Positions 19,474-32,500 of a stretch of DNA of 60,157 nt are shown one piece after another. The notes below the pieces were generated by a model. It saw nothing but the letters and a program-made list of their open reading frames with translations. It made no database searches and was not told the DNA's origin. The position numbers were made by a program, and so were the translations under genes. Each line of letters opens with the position of its first letter. Within the stretch, counting starts at the first letter, position 1. Where the stretch lies: positions 1-60,157 of the forward strand of contig JAUGWO010000176.1 of the NCBI GenBank assembly GCA_049724395.1, in the 5' to 3' direction. Source of the DNA: Spongospora subterranea f. sp. subterranea. Its lineage: Eukaryota > Endomyxa: Phytomyxea > Phytomyxea > Plasmodiophorida.

Positions 19474-22319
19474 ATGCGGGCATTCGATGATCTCTCGCAA
19501 CAGTTGACATCGGCGATCAGGTCGTCGGATTTGGGGGATCATGGCGAGGGGAACGTTGTGTTTGCCGTCACTCGCTTCGCCGAGCTGTTTATGTTGGGTC
19601 CCGACAACAATATCCGCCATCTACGAATCCGAGATGCGAAATTCAGGCGCTCTGTTGAAATCATTGTATTAATCATACCAAAACTGACAATTTTACAAAA
19701 ATGATATCTTTGCTGTCAGATTGTTCCTATTTGCGACACATCTCCATGTCCCGCTCTGGTACGTCCATTTTCGGGTTAAACGCATATTTGAGTTTCCTAA
19801 AACATGAGTCCAGCAATCCCCTTCGCCGGAAGCTGGTCTTGTGTTCAACCATTCTGGCAGTTGCCTGATCCTGTATGATCACGATCGTCTGCAAATGGTC
19901 ACATTGTCGTCTAGTCAAGTTGCCCCCTCATCTGGTATTGTTGTAACCCATAGTCTTTTTGCCTGTAGGTCAATGCTGTTTATCTTAGGTCGAGCGCCGA
20001 TTGAAGCTTCCATTATGTCCTTGCCGGAGACGCCATCTTTTGTTCGGCAACTACTGTGGCATCCGCTGAGCGATCGCCACTTCTGCGTATTATTCGGGGA
20101 CAGTTGTTTCAGGTATTGTTCTGTTGGGGGTGTTTGGATGTTTCGCATTTTGAAATTTAGGTTAGAATGTACCGGGTGGAATCTTTCAATGTCACTCTTG
20201 AACTTGAAATGAACCTACTGGAAAATGGCAAGTCTAGATCTTCATTCCTTTCTTTTTCATATGGAGCGTCTTCAGGTACTGCATTGATTTTTATATTCCA
20301 CCGATGATTTGCCGTTGAACGGTTATTTGTCAGGATGGGGACGGCATGCGGTGTATTTTGTCAATGAGCAAGGGGACGTTTTTATGGCTTGCCCAATATT
20401 GCCGGTTCGCACCATAATATCCAGGTCGACATTTGAGTCATTCCAAGCTGAAGCCGAGAACGAGTCTGATCAAGTCGGCATTCTGTTTTTTTTTGCATTC
20501 GTGTCGTTAATTTTCTATAGGATACATTGGTTTTTCTTCGTCGCTGCTTCTCATTCAACTCTGATAAAACTCTATTTTATTCTGGGGATGAAAGGAATGC
20601 TTCCCCGAGCCTACAAGGCATGGTTTTTTATGAGTTTTTTTCAACAATTGTCAATAGATTCAACTTTTTTTTCAGGACCCCTAACGATTTCCGTCAGAGC
20701 TGAAACGTCACTGAGCATCGCTACATCTGTAGCAGTAATTGCCTTACTGTATACGCCATGCAATGGGATTTTGATTTCGTTTAATTCCGGTCATCTATAC
20801 ATGTTCCTACATTGTCAACATATTATGCCGCGGTGGAGCCTGGTATTGTCAAGTTGCATTTATGTGCAAGCCTTGTTTGTCTAATGTTATTTCTAGTTGG
20901 AAATCTCTTAATAGATCTGCGGGCAAAGAAGAAATGCTTTTATTATCCAAAATCCACATTGGGTCCTCAAATCCCCAACTTCTTTCAGTTGAGGCGGCTG
21001 GAGCCGTATTTTTCAATACTTCCGATTGTATCTATCGCGTGGATTGCTCATTCCTCTTCTGCATTTTGGGTAAACAAAACCCGATGGTTTTATCGTTTTT
21101 GTAGTTTCCGTTTCATCAAATTAAGTTGAAGCATTGATGTAGTTATGACTCTTTGTTATTTCCTTAATCAATGCTGCCTCGAATCAAACGATCCCTTTTA
21201 TGTCAGATGAAAGTCTACAAGCAGATCGAGGTTCGTCTCACATGACGTCTTCAATGTCATCCGCAAAAATTTCAATGTGCAGAAAAAGTGAACGATTACG
21301 CAGTCAAATTTGTCACGATTCGTTGATTGGTGACTTTATCTTAACTCTGAATGGTGATCTTTCCGCAACTGTTGTATCGTTAACTGAAAATGAATTCGAT
21401 GGCGCTCACGATGTTGCCCAGTCTTTGGTTTCGAATCCAGAGTGCAACAAGCCTGTAAACCCAATTGTTGTACCATTTCGTGACTAAAACTTATTGATCA
21501 TGAATAGACTGACGATGCAATCAGTGTGGACGAAATGGTCTCTCTTTGTGCTCAGTTTGCCAAAATGGTTGAACAAAAACCAGCAGTGGATTTAGCATCA
21601 AGCAGTGATCTCGATTATTTCATGAAATCGTTTTCGACGGTTAATTTGGTCGTCGATGCGTGCTCCGACCATTTCCGAACAATCCGATGTCGTCTTCAAT
21701 TTTTTTCCCGTTTCTGCCTTTGTCAAAATTTATACGTGTCCGTCGTTTCTTGTTGAAGAGTCCACTTTGTTTTAATTACTTTTTCATAACAGTTCGAAAA
21801 TTTCGTCTGCGGTTGATGTTCTTTTTATCCGACAAAATCGCTTGTTGTCAATGTTTGCGGAGCGTCAACGGTCTGCGATAAAATTACTGCAGCGAATTGG
21901 TAACTGTGTTGAGCAAATTCAGTTATGGAACAAAAGTTGTTACGGTATTAAATTCATATTTTCGTTCGGGTCGTGTTTTTCAACAGATTGTTTAGATGAT
22001 TCCGCTGCTGATCCAGAACTTCTATCAAAACTGCAACAGGGCCTGGAAACTCTTCGTCGGTCACGGGTAATTGAAGTGCAGTTTTTTTTGCAGTGTTTCT
22101 TATGCATGCGAACAGGTGGAATACGATAATGCTATCCAGAGAGCCAATGCTCTGGTTTCTTCCAGCACCCCTTCGAGTCCTAAACCAAATCCATTGGGAA
22201 GCTCTCATTCAGCACGGTTGCTACCCGCAATGGAGCAGCAAACCGTCATTTTGAGGTCCTGCCAAAGCCGATTACAGCAGCTACAAAGCAGAATCGGTTT
22301 ACAATCTATGGATGTTTAG
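19474..22319 (+). CDS. NUP88: NUP88-like nucleoporin, many exons
   Basis: Component of the cytoplasmic side of the nuclear pore (NUP88/Nup82 group) that anchors NUP214 and mRNA-export factors. Exons read in order: beta-propeller pieces VFAVTRFAELFMLG, CLILYDHDRLQMVTLSSS, FVRQLLWHPLSDRHFCVLF, RHAVYFVNEQGDVFMACPIL, ALLYTPCNGILISFNSGHLY, LLSVEAAGAVFFNTSDCIYR; then a helical tail with FAERQRSAIKLLQRIGNCVE and LLSKLQQGLETLRRSR, and a coiled end QTVILRSCQSRLQQLQ. LLWHPLSDRH and the ENGDV-like strand are characteristic of the family. I count about 13 exons with introns of 40-110 bases. The start at 19474 is the first ATG of the first good exon. Family assignment rests on pattern recognition only; no alignment was run. 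Confidence 0.7.
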
Positions 22320-22504
22320 AGCTCTACTAATTATATACTTATATCATTTGATACATTCATGATCCACATTTTTTTCCAGAAATCGATGACGTCAAACCGT
22401 TTTTTTTTAGCAACGTTCTGAAATATATATTTTTCAGAGGTGAAAGCTCAGACGTAGATTGTCTTGTACTTTAGCCTTTGACTTCCTTGATGAAAATCAA
22501 AGTT

Positions 22505-22561
22505 GAAGTGGACTTGACTGAAGTGGACTTGACTGAAGTGGACTTGACTGAAGTTGACTTG
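22505..22561. repeat. 15-bp tandem repeat, about 3.8 copies
   Basis: GAAGTGGACTTGACT is repeated in tandem, the last copy with a G to T change. It lies between the NUP88-like gene and the small membrane protein. Confidence 0.9.
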
Positions 22562-22655
22562 GCGGGGTCAGTCCGCAAAAAGTCCGCCAGTGTCGAAGGG
22601 TAATCTGATTGGCAAATTCAAACTATTTTGGTCAAGAATTTATATCACGAACGCC

Positions 22656-22898
22656 ATGTCTGTGAAAGCGGTGGTGATGATCGCTGCCATAGTGACGATG
22701 GTATTTTCGGTGACGTTGTTAACAGGCCTCAGCGTCTATTTTCTCGCTCTCCGATCCAAGGATTTATCTTCATCAAGCCCATATATCCATGACAATGCCG
22801 ATGCGGACTCCCAATACACCCGACCGCTTCAGCAGGTCGGACCCCCGATGAACATTCACAATCCAATTCTACGAGTCAACCAAGGTCAAGACGGATAA
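22656..22898 (+). CDS. Small single-pass membrane protein, 80 residues
   Basis: The ATG at 22656 gives MSVKAVVMIAAIVTMVFSVT, one hydrophobic segment of about 27 residues, then a polar Ser/Asn/Gln-rich tail ending in LRVNQGQDG. An upstream in-frame ATG would extend it through the tandem-repeat flank, which is less likely. Architecture resembles the small proteins at 42.4 and 56.5 kb (membrane anchor plus low-complexity polar tail) but the sequences are not clearly related. Confidence 0.5.
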   Translation: MSVKAVVMIAAIVTMVFSVTLLTGLSVYFLALRSKDLSSSSPYIHDNADADSQYTRPLQQVGPPMNIHNPILRVNQGQDG

Positions 22899-22979
22899 AC
22901 AAGTTTATTGTTGGCAACGATTTATAATATATAATCAAGTCATCCCGTTTTTCATGTCATCCATCAACAACCACGATCA

Positions 22980-24010
22980 TATTTTTTCAGTTTTTGTTCT
23001 GTTCATCAAGACCTGCAAATTCTGGTGTTTGAAACAGATCTGATGCTACGATTAATTCGTATTGAAATTTGACACGGTTGGCCTTTTTCTTCAAAAAAAT
23101 AAAAAATCTCAGCCAAACGATTTCACACCCGACAAGTGATGCGGTCACGGTTTCGGCTTCACATGTTGATAGTGCACGTCGACTGCGATACAGGCCTTCC
23201 ATTGAGCTTTACGACGTATGCTGATGTTGATCTTCTGATGTCTTAGCATCCCTACCCATCCGGAATTTCCAAAGGCATTCAGCGTTTTGTTGTTTTTTGT
23301 TTCTGATTAGTCGGTGTTGAATCAAACCCCAAAAAAATTTCTTGTACTTTGAAGGTATTTAGGATCAATTTGAGTATAACAGGAATGTTGTGGGCTCCGG
23401 TTTGGCCGAATTAGGCAATTTCATGTGGAGTATGGTTCCGGTAGAGGATGCTCCCCAATGTTGGTCTGTCTTGGACTCCAGATCTGTACTTAATATATGT
23501 CCTGTAAAAGCTGCTGTGGCTTGTGGTAGACGTTGACCAAAACCTGTTTGTCCTTAAGATAGCCCCGAATTGTTAAGTATTGCTGAACTGGACCCAGATT
23601 CATTTGAATTGGTTAAACAACGCGGTCTTTGTCTGATCCGTCAACCTGTTGTGACAAAAAAATGAAGACCAGGTCGTCAAGATATTGGGGCAGTATGACG
23701 AATTGGTAGAACATCGTCTCGAACAACATGGGGCTACCAATTGTGCCATGTACCGGATTAGCCCATCGGCTTCATTCTTGACCTGGAATACCCATCGACA
23801 ACCACCCCCTTGGGCAAATCCATCTCACTTCCCAAGTTTTGTGATCAATTAATGAGTCCAGCTCGTGACGGATTGCCTTCATCCAATGTGTTGTTTACTC
23901 TCCGTTGATTGCCTCTTCGTAAGATCAAGGTTCGTATACTGTCCTGATTTGTCGCCGTCAAAATTCTGATGATAAGTGAATCCGTTTGTTTATTGGACTC
24001 AAATTTTGCC
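22980..24010 (-). mobile_element. Ty1/copia retrotransposon fragment (fossil)
   Basis: On the minus strand, 23202-22987 matches the RNase H end of copia polyproteins (RRALSTCEAETVTASL, EIVWLR). Around 23940-23700 the start of the reverse-transcriptase region can be recognised (WMKAIRHELDSLIDHKTWE, DLPKG). The element is internally shortened, lacks recognisable LTRs and is clearly broken and old. Confidence 0.7.
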
Positions 24011-24223
24011 TACTTGGCACCTTGAAGTTTGGGTTTCACGTGGGGGTGATTTCTCATTTTTCTGTCTTCTCCACCAAAGTGCGTATTTTTTTCAAGAAAC
24101 TCCAAACAACCGTGGATGTCTTCAGAGCACTTTCGAGTTTCTTGACAACCCAGTTCTGCCTCTTGCCGCAACTCCTACAGTATTGGTTTATACGATCTAA
24201 TCGGCAGATTACAAGAGGCAGAA

Positions 24224-26914
24224 ATGGCCCGAGTCACGAACCGCTCTGAAGATGCTATTGACTCACGATTGCTTGCAATTTTTGCAAAAGGCCGCACTGT
24301 CGTGGTAAAGACAGAAGATGATGGAATACGCCTGAAACTCAATTTTCAAGGTGGCAAGCAGGCGAATCTGAGTCGAATAAGCAAAAGGATCCACTTTATC
24401 ATCAAAATGGCGACATGGGACAAGTCAGGACAGTATCCGCGTTTGTAAAACAGCAGAGAACTGTGGAAATATTGAGAAACGATGAAGCGTGGCTTTCCCA
24501 GCAATAAACTATCAACAAACGCGAATAATACATCGAAAATTATCGTAACCATCACATCATGTCTTTCATATGGTCCACACCTAGACAGCTGATCAAAATG
24601 CTCACAGCACATTGCTAAGGATATTGTCGGGGACGCCACGCGCCAATCTACCATGTTCAAATTGGCCTTGGTTCGACTAAATAATGCAGCCAGAAGAAGC
24701 GCTGCCATTCTTTCAGCAGATACAGGCCAAGCTTGAGAGACAGCTTGTGACCAGTACATTTCGGCGACGGGAACAGCTGCGGCTTGATCTTTTGCCGGAT
24801 GTTGATATCCCACTTTTCGAGTTTGAGGTCGCAAGAGGAGAACAGCGCCGTCTGGAACGACGACGCGACGAGGAAACGATGCTGGAGGCGGCTTGCGGCC
24901 GAGGCAGAGTCCAGGATCACCCTCGGCTGACAAACGACGCACCTCAGTCCGGAACTCGACGAATCAGCGTCCGGTCGTGGAAGGCACTGTCGGCGCCATC
25001 GTCAGCTTTCTCCCCGTTACCGCCTATTGCCAGTGATGACGAACCCGACGACTCATCACGTGACAAAGATGCGGAAACGGGACCGAGTATCGTGTCACAG
25101 GACGACTTTGAACTGATTCCCTCGGGTAAAATACCCAACCGTATCGTGGTGTCCATGGGTCACGTAACTGCTGTGTAACAGAGGCAGAGGTCCATCAGTC
25201 AGGAAGTGATGAAGCCGCCAGCAAGGTGAAGTCGTGGCAGGGGGCAGGAACCTGGAACACGGGTGGAGGGCAACCAGATCGGGACGCTGCCCATCTGAAT
25301 GGGGTTGTTCGCAGAATGGCCGGAGTGTTCTGGCTAACCTGCAGCCGTGATTCAGCTCATGGTGTCTTGCAGAAAGAACACTATGACTTGTAAGTCTTCC
25401 TTTCCGCATTTCAGCTATGGCTTCTAAACCAAAACCCGCTCATTCCTTTTGAGCTACTTTCTTTCATAATGACCCTTCATCGTTATCAGTTTTAGAGAGC
25501 ACCATATCGCGTTGTTCGTCTTTACCCTTTGTTGATGTCTAACGGTATCGCTTGTTTAACTGCTTGTCCCCTTGATGTCAGCGAATTTGTATTTTTTTTT
25601 CTAATTTACGATTCAAACACAAGTTGAACTGCCTGCGATTTGGTGATAGATATTTACGCATTCTGAAAACTCTTTACGAGAGTTTCGATATGGGAAAAGC
25701 GACGTTAATCGCTCGGCGTGAGTGGCTGCTGGCTGTCAAGCCTCCCGAGCGGGGTCTTTCCCAGGAGGGACTGTCTGACGCAATCTTGAGCATGTCTGAT
25801 TCTTGGATCGCCATGTCTGAGCCAGCGTCGTATATTGACTTCCTGCGAAAGCTTTTTTTTTCGAATCGCTATCCCCAGAACAGGTACCGTCATCTAATGC
25901 AGATAATCTCATCGCCAATTTTCTGGCTCGCTAACTTTGTTTTCCAAACAATGATTAAATTTCATGTCGTGTTATTTTACCCCTCCGGCATCAGGTTTCA
26001 TTGATAATCTTGCACTGCGAAAATTCTTTTTTTTTCAACACCGTAGTGAAATCTTATTTCAGCATCAAACGTTTGTCATTGTCGTGTCGAAAAGGAGGCA
26101 GTGTTTGTTTAATCTTTCCAGCACATGTATTCATCGGAAGATTCTCTGCAATATTTAAAAATTCATAAAAGTTCAAGATCGTTGTGCTCTGTATGTAGGG
26201 TCCGGTGGCAGAGCGTATCGCTGGCGAGATCTGGATTCGATCAGCTCATCCGTCGACGAGACACGACGGCCCTTCGATATTTCAACCATTCCTGATTACG
26301 TTGCGTTGATTGGCGCTCCTCGTGTGAAAATCCTGCAAGCACCGCGTACAGTCGAAATCGCGTCCAGCAATACTCTTCCCGTTATCACCACAACCTCAGC
26401 TATCGTTGCGAAAGACTGTGGACAGGATCGCCCATCGGATGAACCCAACCCTTTGGCATCCGGGGTTGTCCTCTGTAATGTTAAAGAGAGTCATACTAAT
26501 GTTTCCGACGACTCTGTCATCAATATGAACGTTGCCAACAGCAAACCTCGCGATACAGTCGGCAATGCTACCAAACTTGGTGCGACAATTCCTGGCGTAA
26601 GTTCAAAGGTTCTGCAGAAGAGGGCGTCCCTCGATGATGCAGATCTAGAATTGCTGCGTAGAAACATTAAACCCGACCGGGATGATGCAGTTCTCCCGAA
26701 AGCTTTGCCCTCCATTTCGCGACCAACCGGAGCGACCGCACCAATACAGAGGTCTGGCTGGACAATTGGATCAGGGTTCACGATCGGCGGCAAATCCAAG
26801 CGGCGCCACCAGCAGAGGACGACCCGCGATACGGCGTGGATGGAGCTGGCCTCGGTGAGGGATGCGCGCAGGCAGGTGGCGGTTGCCACACTGCAAATGT
26901 TGGAAAAGAGTTAA
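24224..26914 (+). CDS. Unrecognised multi-exon gene
   Basis: Several long plus-strand exons with plausible splice sites: a start MARVTNRSEDAIDSRLLAIF (24224); DPLYHQNGDMGQVRTVSAFV (near 24400); IVGDATRQSTMFKLALVRLN (near 24640); a basic helical exon with LERRRDEETMLEAA (to about 25178); VVRRMAGVFWLTCSRDSAHG closing at a GTAAGT donor (25389); an exon from 25625 with YLRILKTLYESFDMGKATL and EPASYIDFLRKLFF, faintly EF-hand-like; and a last exon near 26200-26914 with a Ser/Thr-rich middle and ARRQVAVATLQMLEKS at the end. These could be one protein of roughly 600-700 residues, or two. I do not recognise the family. Confidence 0.5.
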
Positions 26915-27427
26915 CTGAACGAGCACAAAAGTGTATAGCATCACATTACTGTATTCTGTTTAAAAATTATTCTACGTGTAAAATTTCACGTAAACTCAAA
27001 CAGGGCGACTCGCGATTTGAAGCGTTTTCAGTTTTCAATCGAGAACACAAATGATTGACAAAACAAAGATGATCGTATTTAACTAATTTTTTGTTGATGA
27101 GCTAAGGATTTCTGGAATCGTAAAACTTGAACACAAAGCAGTGACACGAGTCATCGCGAGCTGCCGTTGTAGCATTTTCTGGATGATATCATGACGTTTG
27201 TGGAGAAATGCGTTATGAAAAGTGGCAATAATGAATTACAAAGAACGGGACCTTTTGGTCACTAAAATGATGCGGAAAGCTATTACCAGGTGCAGATACT
27301 GGTAAATTGTAATGTCGAATACGAATTGTTCGCCAAAAGGTGTTGATGGTGAAAAAGCAATTGGGGTGCCCCACGAGATAGCAACCCCTGAACGTGGTCT
27401 CGTGAAAGCAAAACAAGAGCAGATAAC
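26915..27427. other. No gene seen
   Basis: AT-rich sequence after the last exon of the unrecognised gene. Only weak minus-strand frames. Confidence 0.4.
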
Positions 27428-27817
27428 TTATGGCTGAAGCACAGCATCGACGTACGTCGAATTGATCAACACAAACGCTCGCCGAACCGTCTGAAAAAAT
27501 GGCATTGAACCCGCTACAGCAACCGGTTCTGCAATCTGGAAGGTTCTCGAGCTTAAAACCCTGAAACCTAATGAAATATTTTTGCAAGCGTCGGCAATCA
27601 GATATAGCTGTCGTCGAACCAGCACGTAATTTAAGTGCCAGCAGTCAGAGATAAGGCCCAGAGATGAGCAGGAAACACAAACTCGCAGTTCAAGAAACCT
27701 ACAACTTGGAACCACCTTGGCACCTTTCGTTACACTACAGGATCGCCGCAGCAGCGAGCCATATACCAAAGCGCAACCCATTGAAGGACTGTTGACGCCT
27801 GGCAAGTACGTCGTCAT
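27428..27817 (-). CDS. Hypothetical protein, 129 residues
   Basis: A single open minus-strand frame of ordinary composition, hydrophobic-rich, with cysteines spread through the middle (CVSCSSLGLISDC). It begins 132 bases from the Yop1/REEP start and is divergent from it. No homology recognised, and no splice signals needed. It may be spurious. Confidence 0.25.
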   Translation of the reverse strand: MTTYLPGVNSPSMGCALVYGSLLRRSCSVTKGAKVVPSCRFLELRVCVSCSSLGLISDCWHLNYVLVRRQLYLIADACKNISLGFRVLSSRTFQIAEPVAVAGSMPFFQTVRRAFVLINSTYVDAVLQP

Positions 27818-27949
27818 CTAGAATACCCTACCCCCCTCTGCCAAGGAATATTATGTGCGCGGGCTTTATCTGTCTGCAATTGAGCGGCGTCATTGGTCAA
27901 ACAGCAACTCGTTTTCGGTCGTCTTTGCCTATAGACTTTTTACCAGACG

Positions 27950-28606
27950 ATGTCGATCGTTAATAGCGCCACACGTCAGTTCGATGCCGTCAAGGCTGAC
28001 AGCATCAGCACGTTCAAGTCGATCGACGCCTCTCTGAACAAGGTTGACCTGCTGAAGAAGCTCGAGAAGAAGACCACACTGAAGCCTGTTCACGTTGTTG
28101 CAGCTGCTAGTGTTGCAGTTTTCCTGTTCCTCCTGTTTGGATTTGGATCTAGCGCAGTTGGGTAATATATTAACGGCATCGTTCTCAAACCCCTGAGTTC
28201 CCTCATCCCTTTTATCAGCAACCTGGTCGGTTTCGTCTACCCGCTATATGCCAGTTTTACTGCTTTAAAGACACCATCTGGCGACGATGACACGTAATAC
28301 TGATTTTTGTGATGTTTCTTTGTTAACGTCAATGTTAGATTTTGGTTGACGTATTGGGTCGTCTTCTCATTTTTCGGAGTGGTCGAGTCATTTATGGATA
28401 TGACTCTGGGCTGGGTCCCGTTGTTTCACTTGGCGAAAGTCACATTCTTAGTCTGGTGCTTCCTTCCCCAAACCAAAGGTGCCAACTTAATATTCGCCGG
28501 TGTCATTGACCCCATCATGGCCCATCTTCCTGCTTGCTGCAACGGTGGTGTTAACCTTAATGTTCAGCGCTCGACAACCAGCAAAGAAGGCAAAAAAGCA
28601 GAGTGA
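27950..28606 (+). CDS. YOP1: Yop1/REEP5-family ER-shaping protein (3 exons)
   Basis: A reticulon-like hairpin membrane protein (TB2/DP1/HVA22 family) that curves tubular ER and interacts with Rab/Yip proteins. Exons 27950-28161, 28219-28293 and 28339-28606 are joined by phase-2 introns of 57 and 45 bases, giving 184 residues. Seen: LLKKLEKKTTLKPVHVV, hydrophobic hairpin AAASVAVFLFLLFGFGSS, NLVGFVYPLYASFTALKTPS, FWLTYWVVFSFFGVVESFMD, FLVWCFLPQTKGANLIF, and a Lys-rich tail. The order and spacing match the family throughout, including the WLTYWVVFSFF and LPQTKGA blocks. Length is normal for Yop1. No oddities. Confidence 0.95.
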
Positions 28607-29568
28607 AGTAACTACCACTTCGCTGCACATATCACAGCTAAAGATAATACAATAAAATGTGAGGCCTCCATTATTCACCCGTATTTTCAAAAACCCCATT
28701 CTGGTATTGCATCGTCAAAATAATTTTATTATTGCTTCGTTCATGTCACATAGCTCGAATGTTGACACAATCCCTGATCATTCATCTGCTTGACACGATC
28801 TAATCTGACACACACCTGACTTTACGCTAGTTCAATTGGTCGACCATTCTGATGAGGATTCACAAACTGGATCGGTGAGGTATTTATACCATACGGTCTG
28901 CACCGCAAATTGCACCAAAGTGTCGAAACTCAGTGCCATGGGCGGTTGCTCCATCATCGAACCGCGCCCGCATCTCCACACCAATTGTCATGTGTCTTTG
29001 CTCTCGATTTTCGGCGTGTCCAGCATTTCGAAAACTGCCAACGTGAAACACTTAGGTCGGCAAAGGTCAAAGGCACCACCGAACGCATTATCTGGGAAGA
29101 AACCGAAACCAAGATGAAGGCAGTTGAATGCAAGTCCAATACTCCCTTGATGAGTTTCATTTGCATTGTAGCAGAAGCGATTTTGATTACAATTCCACTC
29201 TTTTGGAGTATGGTTTTTCTTATGGCGGCATCTCTCTTCAGAAAGACCGACTAACAAACGAACAAACAATGTTGTTTTTCTATAAACCCAGAGGTGGGCC
29301 ATGTTTGCACCAGATTAGGTAAAAAAGGAAGGTTGAGGGAACGATTTAAATCAAACCCTCGTGGCGGTGAATTGTTCCGCCCTGGCTGTCGACGAGTGCT
29401 ATTTGCCGTAGATGTACTGTTCGCAAGTGGCAGTGGGAGACTCCCGATCTTTGCTGATCATCAGACTGCAGCTGTGATCCGAGGAGGCCGGGTCTGATCT
29501 GTGAAACCCGACTGACTGCCACTTTAGACCTGTATGATTATCACTTACGATACCCGAATCTGCACACC
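28607..29568. other. Region between Yop1 and FAN1, coding status unclear
   Basis: Overlapping frames of 90-115 residues exist on both strands (28836-29302), none with a recognisable domain. Part could be the N-terminus of FAN1, which in animals starts with a disordered stretch and a small zinc finger; I see no convincing zinc-binding motif. Confidence 0.3.
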
Positions 29569-32500
29569 ATGAAACGTCATCAACGTGTTTCTCAGAAATG
29601 GGATCAGCTCCGTGAATCAAAACGTCTAAATGATGTAGGAAGTCGTTTCTTGCTCATTGCAATCGTTGACGCCCATAATGTTGGCAGGTTACGCAATCGG
29701 ACGATCGACCCATTGGGACGTCATCGCCAGGCAAGGGACAGGATTCGATTACATTGGCCACCAGAGCAGTCGGGCTACGTCATCGTCAGGCGGATATCCA
29801 GCGACTGATCGATCTTGGTCTTCTACAATTTGGTGCACCGATTGAAATTAAGAGGGCGTGTTCTAATGACAATGATTCTAGTGCCTGCACCGTTTCCGTT
29901 TTTCATCCCGATGAAAATGGCGCACCAGGTACGCGATAAGTTGAATTAGTTTGATTACCAGTCACTGTGTAATCTGGTGTTTAGCAAATCCCTTATTGGG
30001 TTACCTTCCTGCACCATTGTCTGCTTTGCTCGCGCCAATGTTGGATTCTAATCAAGTTCAGATCTGCAGTGCGACCATAAGCGACAAATCCGGCTTCCAG
30101 GTAAGCGTCCCACAATTCCCGGGCAACATCATCTAAAGGAAATGTCAGGCTGTTCCATCTCATCTGGATATCTATGTCGAACTTTGCGGAAGCATTTCAG
30201 CAGTATTTTTGAATGATCTTGAGGAAGCGGCGTTAGGGGATACGACACGAATGAACTTTCTTTTCATTCATCAAATGTGCTGTCTCCCGATATAGTTCGA
30301 CACCTCTGATTACGGCTGATGAACGAGAAGCACTTCGTTTGTTCAGCTGTCTCTCATTCGCATCTCAGTCGCTATATATTCGTTTAATGCAAAGGAAGAA
30401 AGAATGGTCTACAGATCTTTGTGATCTTCCTGAGTTTGGGCAACTTGCCGAAACGCCTTCAATCCTTATGGACTCCGCACTTGACCTCGATCAAAAGCGG
30501 GATCTTCTGATTAGTTTGTTAGAAGAGCTTTCTTTAACGGAAATAAAAGCACTTGCGAAAAACTGTTTGTCAGTCAAAGGCACAAAACAGGTTCGTAAAT
30601 GTTTTTCGTTCGTTCTAGATTTCATTTGATGGTTCGCTAAAGGTTATTCTTCACAAGCTAAGAGAGCACATTTTTCGACAAAAATGTATTGATGGTTCGC
30701 CATACTGGTTAAATAGAATGTTTTTGCAAAAGTTCATCAACACCTGCGCGCGGCGCGGTCGACTTGTCCCCAAACATCTGAATTCCCTTATTCGCCTGTA
30801 TCGATTGCATACATTGAATTTTGAACATGAGACTTTATCGGTATGTCTTTTGCAACCACTGGAAGTCTTAATCTCATAGAGTTCTTAAGTTGGAACGCTT
30901 ATCAAATTTGAAAATTATCGAGTTTGTTAAAACAGAATTATGTCCATCACTACCCTTCGCTGATCGGTCACAGCTCTTGTAATTGATAACAGCAACGCTT
31001 GCTAGGCTTCCTATGTTCTTACGATGTTACTACAGAAGCTTGGAAACGGCTCTAGAACATGCGCATGCATGTGATGCAGCATTGCAATCCCGGGATTATA
31101 AAGTGGCGTCCAGCTTCGTTTCCCTGGCAACTCGGGAATTGTCATCTGATGTGCGTTCCCTTCATTCGTGAGTTTTGTAATGGTTTCATAAACTTTATGA
31201 GTTGATAGTTTCGGGCTCCCGATCATGATATATGGGCCCACTTCCATCCATCATCGGTGTATGCTTCAATTATGCATTGGGGTTTAAAGGCGTTGCAAAA
31301 GTTACGCTTGTGGGATCAGGCTGTGAACGGATATATGTTTCTTTTAAGTGACGTCCCGGTTAGTTGTACGTCGCTCGTAATCACAAAGAAAGCAATTTAT
31401 TTGCCTTTAGGCCTTAAAATCACACCGGAGACGTGGAAAATTCTGGGTTCGGCTGGCCTTGATCCTTGACGTGCATCTCAAGCAACGTTCATTAGCGTTA
31501 TCGCTGTGCCACCAGGCTTTACAGGATCCATTTGTGTTTTCAGGTTCTCGCATATCTCTCCAGGAACGGGCTGTCCGAATATACCGCTCGCTGTCCACCA
31601 AGGGGGAATTATCGGAACCAGGATCGTTTTGCTTAGTTACCCTCCGGATGGTACCTCGAGTTGAATCTATTGTTGGAAGGCCGTTAAACAGTAAAGTCTC
31701 TGAGCGATCAAGGTTTTTCGGTTATAATGACGACACGGTGTCGGTTGAAGAGTTAGGTAATCAAGCCATTTATCTGAATTTTTGTTTTCCAAAGTTGTTG
31801 CAGCGTTGCAGTGGTTTGCTGACCGTGGTTGGGATGGGTTTCATGATGAAGGCATGCTTTCGCTCTCTGTCTCTCCATAACCCCCTAAATGTTGTTTTTA
31901 GGTGGCTTCGTAAGAACGATATTCGGGTTGCTGTTATGGGACGTTATTTGGAGTCAATCAGAAGTGCCGCATGCTTTTATGGCGTCATGTCAAGATGCTC
32001 CACTTGATATAGGCACTGCTGCCTTCTATGAAGCAAGGAAAAACAAGATAGAGGAACGTCTTGACTATTTATTAAGTAATCTGTATGGTTGTTTGTCAAA
32101 TTGCGATATTTAGTCGGTTGATGCCGGCAGATCATGCCGATATCAGCCAAGAATTACAATCAGTCTGGAACGCCATGTATCCGAAAATTTGCCGAGGAGT
32201 TGCCTGGGACAAGTGGAGCTGCGAGCAACTGATCGCCTACTGCCTGTGCATTCCACGGGATTCGTTAACGAAACTGCTGCGGTTTCTGTGCATTTTTTAC
32301 ACCCACTTCAGTAGTGGATTTCCAGACTTGGTTCTGTTTAGCGTTTCTACCTTACAGTGCCGTTTTGTGGAAGTTAAAGTGATATATCGAGCCGGGCCTG
32401 TGTAGTCCATACTGACTACTTTCTTCCCAGGGACCAAATGATTCCCTGTTTGACCAGCAAAAAGCGTGGATTTCAACGCTGGATCGTCTTGGTTTCGAAG

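Noticed and set aside
25620-25860. EF-hand in the unrecognised gene (YESFDMGKATLIARREW)
   Set aside because: Spacing is suggestive but the Ca-binding acidic positions are mostly missing, so I do not name it as an EF-hand.
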